The notes under the pieces: generated by a model | What the model was told of the DNA's origin: nothing | Databases searched by the model: none | Seen by the model: only the letters and a program-made list of their open reading frames with translations | Made by a program: the position numbers and the translations under genes | NCBI GenBank assembly: GCA_038321775.1 | Contig: JBBQFI010000011.1 | Location: 43,338-107,337 of the forward strand | Length of the DNA stretch: 64,000 nucleotides | Reading direction: 5' to 3' | Source: JBBQFI01 sp038321775 | GTDB taxonomy: Bacteria > Verrucomicrobiota > Verrucomicrobiia > Chthoniobacterales > UBA10450 | In this document: one piece after another, positions 34,697 through 42,779 of the stretch | How the letters are laid out: every line of letters begins with the position of its first letter | Numbering within the stretch: position 1 is the first letter of the stretch

Positions 34697-35997
34697 AAAA
34701 GCGCAACCCAATCGCGGGCCTCTTGTTCGCTCATCGATGATGATTCCAGGCCCTCGCGGATGCGGGCGTTTCTTTCCAAATCGATCGCAGTCAATCCGGG
34801 ATACGCTTTGTACCAAACCTGAGAGCGAAGCGTGTGACGCCGCAGAAAATCCTTGTACTTCTGTTCGTCTTGGCATCCATCCTGGACGAGCCAATTCGTT
34901 CGCGGATAACCAATGCCGTTGCTAAAAACGGCGTTCAGGCCAAATCCTGTCTTGTTAATGAAATCGTCCATGTAACTCTCGACCGTGCCGTCGTAGTTGC
35001 TGAAAAACACCATGCGTTTTTCGCGATCGAGAAAAACCCATCTTGCAAAGTGAATCGTGCGGATGCGACCGAGCCGGCCGCGCCTAACGAAATGTCGCGC
35101 GGCGTAATCGACCGTCGTAAGAATGCCAATTAGCGTTAGCAGCCGGACGATCCCGGGCTTCAAACTTCCCATCGCTGTGAATTGATTGGTGACGTAGTGA
35201 TCCTCAAAGCGCGACAATTCGTCGGAGTAAGTCTGATCGACGCGCCAGCAGAGTTCCGGATCCGTTTTTTCCAAATGACGAAGACGAATGAGAAGGATCG
35301 GAACAATGATAACGAGCAGGGGCAAAAAGAGGAGAACCACAAATGGAATGCCTAACAAGTGCAGAAAATTCTTAATGCTCCACATTATTGGAGTTCTTCC
35401 CTGAACGGATAATTGAAGACGTCCCGCTGATTTCTCGGCATCGACAAACTGTCGCAACTTCGTGTGAGCTTCTCGCGGTGAAAGATCACTCAGCACGGCT
35501 GCATTGTTGCCAATGTATCTATCGAGCACACTTTTCACTGAAGCTTCCTCGTTAATCTGGCGAACGGTACGGCCTCTAGTATTTACGTATGCGGCAATTG
35601 CCGAAACATTGTGTTCTTCCATCCACCTAACGAGATCCGTGCTTTGCGTGAATCCTTCGCAACAGGAAAAAATTCCTCGCAAGCCTGCGCCGGCAATTTT
35701 CGCCAGTTCCTCCAAAAAAGAATTTACATCGCCGTCGATGTCGCCCACGAAGGCGAACCACAGCGGATAAGTCGGGACAGCTCCACCGCCGTAAACACGA
35801 ACATCCTCGAGCGCTTTGTCATCGAGGATGAGCAAACGCGCGAAGTGCAGCCGATCGAATTTCGCGAAAGGTAGGAGCGCATTATTCGCATCCACCAAAC
35901 CGGGCGCGGCGTTCATCGAGTCGGGCAGTCGACGCAGCTCGGTTTCGCGCGCAGGATCGATCGCCGCCAGGATCATGAAATTCGACTGCGGTGTCAT
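34693..35997 (-). CDS. Membrane protein of unknown function in the peroxidase/lipase operon
   Basis: This 434-residue protein has two soluble parts around one hydrophobic hairpin (about residues 213-240, FLHLLGIPFVVLLFLPLLVIIVPILLI). The N-terminal half (MILAAIDPARETELRRLPDS, FDRLHFARLLIL) repeats in theme in the second half (TIHFARWVFLDREKRMVFFSNYDGTVESYMDDFI). That pattern is ferredoxin-like and recalls a DyP/chlorite-dismutase-type barrel half without heme ligands. I do not recognise the family. Four-base overlap with the DyP gene and six bases from the catalase-like gene argue for a shared process, perhaps a membrane dock for the heme enzymes. Confidence 0.75.
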   Translation of the reverse strand: MTPQSNFMILAAIDPARETELRRLPDSMNAAPGLVDANNALLPFAKFDRLHFARLLILDDKALEDVRVYGGGAVPTYPLWFAFVGDIDGDVNSFLEELAKIAGAGLRGIFSCCEGFTQSTDLVRWMEEHNVSAIAAYVNTRGRTVRQINEEASVKSVLDRYIGNNAAVLSDLSPREAHTKLRQFVDAEKSAGRLQLSVQGRTPIMWSIKNFLHLLGIPFVVLLFLPLLVIIVPILLIRLRHLEKTDPELCWRVDQTYSDELSRFEDHYVTNQFTAMGSLKPGIVRLLTLIGILTTVDYAARHFVRRGRLGRIRTIHFARWVFLDREKRMVFFSNYDGTVESYMDDFINKTGFGLNAVFSNGIGYPRTNWLVQDGCQDEQKYKDFLRRHTLRSQVWYKAYPGLTAIDLERNARIREGLESSSMSEQEARDWVALL

Positions 35998-36003
35998 CGT
36001 ACT

Positions 36004-37263
36004 TCACTCGAAGACTTCATCTCCGGTCGGTTCGTAATGCGGCACCGCATTCATCGAGTGCCGCAGCTTTGCAAGCGTATCATACATGCGATGACGCGCG
36101 CGGCTCTGGTTACCTAACGGTCGATGTTCCGCGATCGTGTGCCACGGATTGTAAGAAAGCCGTTTCGCAAACTCCAACTGCGCCGGCGAATCGAACTTCT
36201 GCCGCGGCAAACGAAGTGTCGCGACCGAGACGCGGGGCGAAAGTTTCTCCGGCCAAAGCACCGCGTTATTTTCGATCGGCATCAAATGCGGATCGGTTTG
36301 CAATTGCATTCGCACATCGAGCTCCACATCCCCGGCGCTCAACGCCGCCACCATCGCTTCGCGCAAGTAGTCGTCCGGCGGGCGGAGCGGTAACCGCGGA
36401 ATGCGCGTTCGCTTTTTCGTTTTCGGCCAAACGGAATACTGCATCGCCTGGCCTTCGCCTAACAAATACGGAACGCAGCTGAAATAGGGGGCTTCAAATG
36501 GGCTGCTCTGCGTTTTGATCCAGATCGATTGCATGATCATGTCGAGAACGTGCGGTCGATGAAAATTGAAGAAGTAATAGATCTGCGCGTTCTTCAGGCT
36601 CTCGAGTTGTAATTGCGCATTCGCTTTTGCATCCGGCGTCACGAATGTCGGCGTCGAAACGCCGAACATGTCCAACGTGAACTTCTCCTCATCCATCAGC
36701 TTCGGTCCCGGCACGCCCATGAGTTTGATGCTGATGCTCATGAAACCGACGTCGTCGATGTCGGGAGTGATATAAGGACCCGGCCCGGAAAAGCGAACCC
36801 ATGCGCGATAGGTTTTGGGTTCCGCATAAATCCCGCGACGGAACTGTTCGGGCAAATTGTCATGCACGATAACCTCGCCGCGCACAATGCCGTGCGTCTT
36901 GGTGTTGCCGCCACGCTCGACCCCGCCTGGCTTCCAGAGCTTGCGCATTTGTTCCTGAAAACTCGAGATGATCGAATCGATAAACGCTTCTTCATCGGGC
37001 AATGGTTTTTCTTCCGCGATCTTGAGGCCGTTGTTGGGCCGCTGCAGGTTGATCAACGCAGTCGTTAGCCTCGATAGCGGATCGCGCAGCACGGCATCGA
37101 ACGCTGGCCGGAACCAGGGATCGAATCGACGCTCAACATGCAGAAGGAAAGTGAATGTATCACTGATCAGATTCAGCAACGCCGAGCCGGTATTGGCCCG
37201 TGGCATTGGTCGACTGGCGTTTGAATTACCCTTCGACGATGCCCCATCTGAAACGTCGGCCAT
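36004..37263 (-). CDS. Catalase-fold heme protein (catalase-related, possibly oxylipin-type)
   Basis: The 419-residue protein aligns by eye with catalase-related hemoproteins. THGIVRGEV carries the distal His124, RAWVRFSGPGP matches the catalase VRFST segment, and DVGFMSISIKLM matches the GFAVKF segment. Proximal heme Tyr394 lies in RARHRMYDTL (catalase RxxxY). The distal Asn region (catalase GNNTPxF) reads GVSTPTF here, so the Asn appears replaced by Ser. It lacks the 480-residue length of true catalases and resembles the small group that includes allene oxide synthase-type enzymes acting on fatty-acid hydroperoxides. Function is inferred from fold and neighbours. Confidence 0.8.
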   Translation of the reverse strand: MADVSDGASSKGNSNASRPMPRANTGSALLNLISDTFTFLLHVERRFDPWFRPAFDAVLRDPLSRLTTALINLQRPNNGLKIAEEKPLPDEEAFIDSIISSFQEQMRKLWKPGGVERGGNTKTHGIVRGEVIVHDNLPEQFRRGIYAEPKTYRAWVRFSGPGPYITPDIDDVGFMSISIKLMGVPGPKLMDEEKFTLDMFGVSTPTFVTPDAKANAQLQLESLKNAQIYYFFNFHRPHVLDMIMQSIWIKTQSSPFEAPYFSCVPYLLGEGQAMQYSVWPKTKKRTRIPRLPLRPPDDYLREAMVAALSAGDVELDVRMQLQTDPHLMPIENNAVLWPEKLSPRVSVATLRLPRQKFDSPAQLEFAKRLSYNPWHTIAEHRPLGNQSRARHRMYDTLAKLRHSMNAVPHYEPTGDEVFE

Positions 37264-37275
37264 AGCCGCAGCAAA

Positions 37276-37716
37276 CTAGGTTGCCGGAAACTGGAGCGCG
37301 AAATCGATCAGGCGCTTTTTACTCCAATAAACTTTCCCGAGGTAAATATTCGGCGCGACTTCCCGGATTTCGTCCCGAATCCAATGCGCAAGCAACGACG
37401 TCTCAGAATAATCGAGCACGATGCACTCTTTGTCGTCGAGCCAGCTCGGACCTTTGTAGACCTTGGCAATGATCGCGTTAAGACCGAACGGAAGAATTTT
37501 ATTCCGCAAAACACCTTTCGCCGGATCGAATACTTTCCCTTGCCAGGCGAAATGATTCACGAAATCCGCGATGTTTTGCGAGTAGGTCGTGCCGGGCGCG
37601 ACGATCGCAGTGCCTTTCGCTTCGCCGGTCGGAATATTTCCGGCGGGACTTTGCTTAAACAAATCGTCGAGTTCCTCCTGCGACATTTTCAACATTTCGG
37701 AAACAGCTATCGCCAT
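37276..37716 (-). CDS. Small conserved-looking protein of unknown function (146 residues)
   Basis: There is no signal peptide or membrane helix. The central part GTAIVAPGTTYSQNIADFVN and the end IVLDYSETSLLAHWIRDEIR, IYLGKVYWSKKRLIDFALQF look like a compact beta-rich domain of lipocalin-like size. It lies 26 bases after the cytochrome gene and 12 bases before the catalase-like gene, so it belongs to the operon. A lipid- or heme-carrier role is possible but is only a guess from size and context. Confidence 0.7.
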   Translation of the reverse strand: MAIAVSEMLKMSQEELDDLFKQSPAGNIPTGEAKGTAIVAPGTTYSQNIADFVNHFAWQGKVFDPAKGVLRNKILPFGLNAIIAKVYKGPSWLDDKECIVLDYSETSLLAHWIRDEIREVAPNIYLGKVYWSKKRLIDFALQFPAT

Positions 37717-37742
37717 ATTTTTTCCTTTCGGCTGAAGTTAGA

Positions 37743-39905
37743 TCACAACGTCTTCAGAAATTCGATCAAGGCGCGCTTGTCGTTGTCGGCTAAATCAGTG
37801 CCAAAGTAATGGCCCTTGTCTTCGACAAAATCGGGACACTTGTTGGCCGCGAGTAACTCCGGAACCGTTTTCAACAATTCCTGCGTCGCTTCTTCCGAAG
37901 AAAGATTCATGGCGTGAATTTTCACCAGCGCTTTCGTGACTTTCGCCTGCAGCACCACCAATTGCCCAAAATCCGGTTCAAGATTCGCAATCAAATTGAC
38001 CGGAGTATTTTTCGGAATCGGACCAATGTTAATATAGCCGTTCGCATCCGCGAGGGCCTGAAGCGGCTTCGGGACAAATTCCTTCCGCAAATGCAGCGCG
38101 CATTCATTTTGCGTCCTCCAAATCGATGCATTGCCCAGACGCTTCTCTGGCCAGAGTAATTTTTCGACGGCATCATTGAATGCGTCCATCCGCCCGGCGA
38201 CCGACGGATCGCCGGTAAATTTTCCAAGCGCATTATTGTGCAGAAGGGGCGCCGAGCTCCACAGACTAACGAGTGAGGCAGTGCGATAATAGCCCGGCCC
38301 CGTGTTCTTATCTTTCGGGCGAAACTTGATGGGATGCGTTTGATCGAAGGGATTGAAAAAATCCAACTCATCGACCGGCGACATTTCCTTATAAGTTTGC
38401 GACGAAAAATTATCCCAGATGTGACCGGCTTTCGCATTCGTGCCAAGAGCACGCGCGGAATTCGTTTCTATTTTTGTCAAAGGATAACGGCGATCGTCCG
38501 AGAGAAAATTGCCTTCGAGAAAATCCGGCTGCATCACCGCCGCACGGAACCATGCTTTGCCATCGCCTGATTGCGATTCAATATTCGCGGGCGGCATTTT
38601 GCTCGAGTGACACGCCGCGCAACTTTCCGCGAAAACCTCTTTGCCTCGCGCCATCACAGTTTGGTCTGTCGTGATGTAGGCCATGCCGCCGGGAGCATCC
38701 GTAAGATGAAACGGTTTCAGACGTCGAAAAAATGCGGCAATGTTTCCGAGCCGCTCTTCCGTGGCGCGCCAGAAAACGGAATGCTCGCGCGCGTAAGGAA
38801 TCTCGAATGGTTTCTGCGCTGTCAGCCCAATGAGCCGATTATGTCTCGTTAGCCAATATTCGGAAAACATTCCGATGTTGACGTAAACGCGAATGGTTGC
38901 ACCCGGAACGCCGATGGAATCCGCGCCATCTTTCAAAATATGCGGGACCGGCATTTCTTCTTTTTCCACCGGCAACGCCAAAGTCCCGCCCGCCATTTTC
39001 TCCGCCGCGGCGATGCGCTCGCGTTCGCCTAAAAGAAAAATCGGATTGATCGCGTTGGGATTGTTGATGTGATCGGTCGCGATGCGCGAAGTGTCGGAAG
39101 TGCCACGCGGCTGCGCGGCGAGCATTTCATAAAAGAAGCCGCCCTTCTCGACGTTGCAGGCGAAAACTTTTCCCTCGTTGATGTACTGGTTGCCGATGGC
39201 TGACGCCAGATTTTCCCAGCGCGGATTTTCCGGATCGGCCGGCGGATTGTCTGGATAGGGCGAGATATGGCAAGCGCCGCAAGCCACGCCGACACGATAT
39301 GGCCTAACGAGTTTGTTATCGTTGTAGTAGGTCGGATCGGACATGAAACGGTTGCCATCCCACTTTTGCTTCGCTTCCGCATTGAAGTCGGGATTAGGAA
39401 ACAATCGGAAGCCGAGGACTCCGGACGGTTTGCCGTAAACTTTCTCATCGATGCCAGCGGGTTCCGATTCGATTTGTTCATCGAACCACAGGCCAAGCTC
39501 ATTCGGTTTCGTCGCGGCGCGAAATCCCGGCTCATTCACGAGCCCTAGAGTTTTGAAGCGCTCACCGCGCGCATACTTGCGGTTATCGAGTGTCTTCAAG
39601 AGATCCATGATCCCATAGCTGTCCTGCGCGACACCGTTCCAGAAATGTTGATTGCCCGCGCTCCAGAGATTCCACGTGTTGCGTCCCATGATTTCCTCAG
39701 GCGACAACTGAATCCCGCCGTCCATCGGCTTGAAAATGTCCGCGGTGATTTGCGGAAAATCGGCAGTCGTTAGGCCAAGCGCTTTTGCTTCATCGACGGG
39801 CTCATTTTTTTTGCAGGAACCGAGCGTGCAAAAAACTCCAATGGCGCAACCAGCAGTAACGGCGATGCCGAGAAGTTTTCGTCGCGTTGGCAGGAATGCC
39901 TTCAC
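37743..39905 (-). CDS. Diheme cytochrome c lipoprotein (peroxidase/oxidase-like)
   Basis: This 720-residue protein has a lipobox LGSC (Cys31) after a basic and hydrophobic leader. Two CxxCH heme motifs: CGACH (209-213) and CAACH (429-433). The second lies in a cytochrome c peroxidase-like context, with GKEVFAESCAACHSSKMPP, TASLVSLWSSAPLLHNNALG and a C-terminal DKRALIEFLKTL. It is exported and membrane-anchored. It may supply or accept electrons for lipid peroxide chemistry at the membrane. It follows the patatin gene by 70 bases. Confidence 0.85.
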   Translation of the reverse strand: MKAFLPTRRKLLGIAVTAGCAIGVFCTLGSCKKNEPVDEAKALGLTTADFPQITADIFKPMDGGIQLSPEEIMGRNTWNLWSAGNQHFWNGVAQDSYGIMDLLKTLDNRKYARGERFKTLGLVNEPGFRAATKPNELGLWFDEQIESEPAGIDEKVYGKPSGVLGFRLFPNPDFNAEAKQKWDGNRFMSDPTYYNDNKLVRPYRVGVACGACHISPYPDNPPADPENPRWENLASAIGNQYINEGKVFACNVEKGGFFYEMLAAQPRGTSDTSRIATDHINNPNAINPIFLLGERERIAAAEKMAGGTLALPVEKEEMPVPHILKDGADSIGVPGATIRVYVNIGMFSEYWLTRHNRLIGLTAQKPFEIPYAREHSVFWRATEERLGNIAAFFRRLKPFHLTDAPGGMAYITTDQTVMARGKEVFAESCAACHSSKMPPANIESQSGDGKAWFRAAVMQPDFLEGNFLSDDRRYPLTKIETNSARALGTNAKAGHIWDNFSSQTYKEMSPVDELDFFNPFDQTHPIKFRPKDKNTGPGYYRTASLVSLWSSAPLLHNNALGKFTGDPSVAGRMDAFNDAVEKLLWPEKRLGNASIWRTQNECALHLRKEFVPKPLQALADANGYINIGPIPKNTPVNLIANLEPDFGQLVVLQAKVTKALVKIHAMNLSSEEATQELLKTVPELLAANKCPDFVEDKGHYFGTDLADNDKRALIEFLKTL

Positions 39906-39975
39906 CGATTAAAAGCTGTTTAGCGCGCGCAAACTCCTTGGCAAGAAAATTTTAAACGGATCGAACGAATCCAAA

Positions 39976-42729
39976 TTACTCTGCTGTTCCAATCACCTTC
40001 TCAAACCAGAGCGGCGCGGTTTCGTCCAGGTGATGTGCGAAAATATTGCGCACGAAATCGCTGAAATCACCGGAGCATTCTGCGCAAAGTTTCTCCATCG
40101 TGTGCACGCCGAGCATACGGTAACTTTCAAACTGCGATTCGGAGAAAAACTGATCCGTCGTGCTTTCGTGCGGGAAGGCTTTGTTACTCTTGAAGTACTC
40201 GTAGATGTCACGCGGTTCGTCGCCGTAACAAGCGGGCTTGATGTAAATGAGCACGCCATCCTCCTCTTCAGCGCCATCGACCATCGAATAGAGGATCCGT
40301 CCAATCGCGCAGTTATGTCCGGTCCCTTTTAATTCGTCGAGTTCGGTGCGCGAGAAAATGCTTATCGGCCCAAACTCGATCGAGATTCCGAAATCGATGC
40401 GAATTTTCCGCACGGCTTCTCCCAGATCAGCGAAGGAACAAGCTGGATCTTCTCCGGCATCGCTCACCACGATGTAATGGCAGCGGCGCAATACCATTTC
40501 ATACAGACCAAGATTTTCGAAATGCCCGCCGTCTGAAAGATAGACGTAACGACTCGTATCTTTCGTTAGGCCGAAGGCTTCTGAAATAATCGGGCCGATG
40601 CTAAATTTTGGATAACCGAGCTGAAATGTTTTGTTCCCGGCCTCGCCCGGATTTCCGAGCCAGCCACCGAGTCGAACATTTAACAACGTTAGAATAAAAG
40701 TCACGAAAGGCGAAGAGTGATAGCCCATGTTCGGACTGGCCGCGGCGCCGGAGAGCGCAACCGCTGTGCCTAACGAGATTCCCTTGTCGCCGCCGTAGCG
40801 TTGTCCTTCACCCGCGTCCGTTTTGCGATAACCAACCTCGGGCGAACCGCAGTGCAGCGGCGACACGGTAAAGCTCTCGGCTTTCCGATCCTGCCAGGCA
40901 AGCTTGCTTCCACCGACAAGGTTGAGCGCAATATTAACGACGGGCATGAGCCGTTTACGGAATTTCCCTTCCAGCCAAAGTTCGCGCATCCGAATGTTAT
41001 CGTTCTCATCGAAACCGGTAAACGGGTTCGGATCTCGGCGAGAATTAGAAGCGCCGAGGTAAGCGCGAATCAACCGGTCGCGATACATGGCGTGGAGTGA
41101 AAATTTGTTCGGATCGATCAAATACGCCATTCCGAGTCCGAGAAGAGCGAGGACAATCATGGCGCCCACAACCATCGGCCACGGCGTGTAAAGGATGACG
41201 TTGAGATACCTCAAAGTTTTGCCGAGAACCATGGATTTGCCGTCGAGGTTCCAATTCCAACGTCGGGCCTGACCAATGTACTCCATGATCATCGTCAGCG
41301 TTTGCGTGATGAGGATCAGCAACACGGCGACAAAGACGACAGCGGCGATACTGGCGCCTTTGGATAAAATTTTCGCAAGCGGCCCGGCTTCGTTTGTTTT
41401 CTTTGCGGTCGCCGGGACCGCGCTATTGCGACCTGCGAGAATAGTTAGCGCACCAGCTGCGCCTCCCGTGATCAAGGTCGAGATGGCCGTGAAGGAAACG
41501 GACAGGAGATATGGGCCCAGAATAACGAGTGAGCTGGTAACCATCCATCCTACAGCCACGGCAATGAGCCAACCGGTCGCGCGTCCCCACCACTCGCGAT
41601 CTTCATCATCGGTCCAGCGGCTCGATACACCGGCGAATGCCATGATCGCGAAAAAGAACAGCGCCATAAAGAGCGGCACGCCAAACACCGTGTACAACTC
41701 CATTTTTGCGATCGGCTGCGGAAATAATTCCGTTGCGCCAAACCAGAGAAGACCTCCGCCCATCGCGCCCGTGACGATGACGGCGAGAAATTCAAAGAAA
41801 CGAAATCCGTGCGCCGGCAGCAGCGAACCGAGCCACGCACACAAATGAATCGTTATTCCCAGATAAACAAACGGCACCCACGTGCGCGGTCGCCCAAATC
41901 CAAACAGCGGCCATGCGAGTAAATGAGCGGAACGGCCGTAATAGGTGAACCAGGCCCAATGGGTCGTCATGAGGACGGATGCGAGTAAAAGCGGGAGCAG
42001 ACAAAAGATGATGAACCTGTTTTGACTCCAACGGGCGTTGTGCCCGCACGGCAGATTGATTCCCATATAAGCGATCCCGGGAACGATAAAAGCCGAGCCG
42101 ATATATAACGGCCAATAGGTATAAGGCGGTGGAACCGACATTAACACCGAGGTGTAAATCCATGGCAAAGTCAGTACGGCCGCGAGCAAGGGAATAATGA
42201 CCCACCAGTTGAGAAAAAGATTTCGCAGGTAGGTACCGGCGAGGGTCCAGCTATCGGCGGAAAGCAAACCGAAACGCGGACTGAGATAGTTACTATAGCT
42301 GCGCAGATTTTGAATTTCCTTCGGTTCCGGATTCGGACGCAAATCCGTGCGCGGCTCCGCCAATTGCCTAACGACATCGGGCAATCCGCCGTCTGAATTG
42401 TGGATCCACGCGCTGAGCCAACTGCCGATATACCCGCCGCCGGAAACCGTGGAAAGGTAATGAAATTTTTCCAGCAATCCGCAGCGCGCCAAACCTTGCA
42501 GGATGCCAAGGCCAAACGTTGCACTGCGAATTCCGCCGCCGGAAATACAGAGCGCAGCGCGTTGCTCTTTAAGATTATGGATAGCGGACCAAATCGCCTT
42601 CAATCGCGTTGTCGCATCGGTTCCCGACGGATAAGCCGCAGGCAAAGCGCCGTGCAAGGCGACGAACTCGTTCTCGAGCACTTCGTGCAAACCTAGTGAA
42701 GGGTTCGAAGGAGAAGATTCGTTCGCCAT
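39976..42729 (-). CDS. Patatin-like phospholipase with a large membrane domain
   Basis: This 917-residue protein is the first gene of the operon. Patatin motifs: the oxyanion loop GGGIRS (64-69), nucleophile Ser96 in TVSGGGY, and catalytic Asp733 in YLSDGGHFENLG. Between Ser96 and Asp733 about 400 residues are inserted, holding roughly ten membrane helices (about 165-540). The active site should therefore face or enter the membrane. Such lipases release fatty acids from phospholipids or other acyl lipids. Placed with a catalase-fold protein, DyP and cytochrome c, it could supply the lipid substrate (inference). Confidence 0.88.
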   Translation of the reverse strand: MANESSPSNPSLGLHEVLENEFVALHGALPAAYPSGTDATTRLKAIWSAIHNLKEQRAALCISGGGIRSATFGLGILQGLARCGLLEKFHYLSTVSGGGYIGSWLSAWIHNSDGGLPDVVRQLAEPRTDLRPNPEPKEIQNLRSYSNYLSPRFGLLSADSWTLAGTYLRNLFLNWWVIIPLLAAVLTLPWIYTSVLMSVPPPYTYWPLYIGSAFIVPGIAYMGINLPCGHNARWSQNRFIIFCLLPLLLASVLMTTHWAWFTYYGRSAHLLAWPLFGFGRPRTWVPFVYLGITIHLCAWLGSLLPAHGFRFFEFLAVIVTGAMGGGLLWFGATELFPQPIAKMELYTVFGVPLFMALFFFAIMAFAGVSSRWTDDEDREWWGRATGWLIAVAVGWMVTSSLVILGPYLLSVSFTAISTLITGGAAGALTILAGRNSAVPATAKKTNEAGPLAKILSKGASIAAVVFVAVLLILITQTLTMIMEYIGQARRWNWNLDGKSMVLGKTLRYLNVILYTPWPMVVGAMIVLALLGLGMAYLIDPNKFSLHAMYRDRLIRAYLGASNSRRDPNPFTGFDENDNIRMRELWLEGKFRKRLMPVVNIALNLVGGSKLAWQDRKAESFTVSPLHCGSPEVGYRKTDAGEGQRYGGDKGISLGTAVALSGAAASPNMGYHSSPFVTFILTLLNVRLGGWLGNPGEAGNKTFQLGYPKFSIGPIISEAFGLTKDTSRYVYLSDGGHFENLGLYEMVLRRCHYIVVSDAGEDPACSFADLGEAVRKIRIDFGISIEFGPISIFSRTELDELKGTGHNCAIGRILYSMVDGAEEEDGVLIYIKPACYGDEPRDIYEYFKSNKAFPHESTTDQFFSESQFESYRMLGVHTMEKLCAECSGDFSDFVRNIFAHHLDETAPLWFEKVIGTAE

Positions 42730-42779
42730 GACGTTGCGCCAACTCTCGCTTCAGCGTTTAGCGAGATAACAGCAACAAG

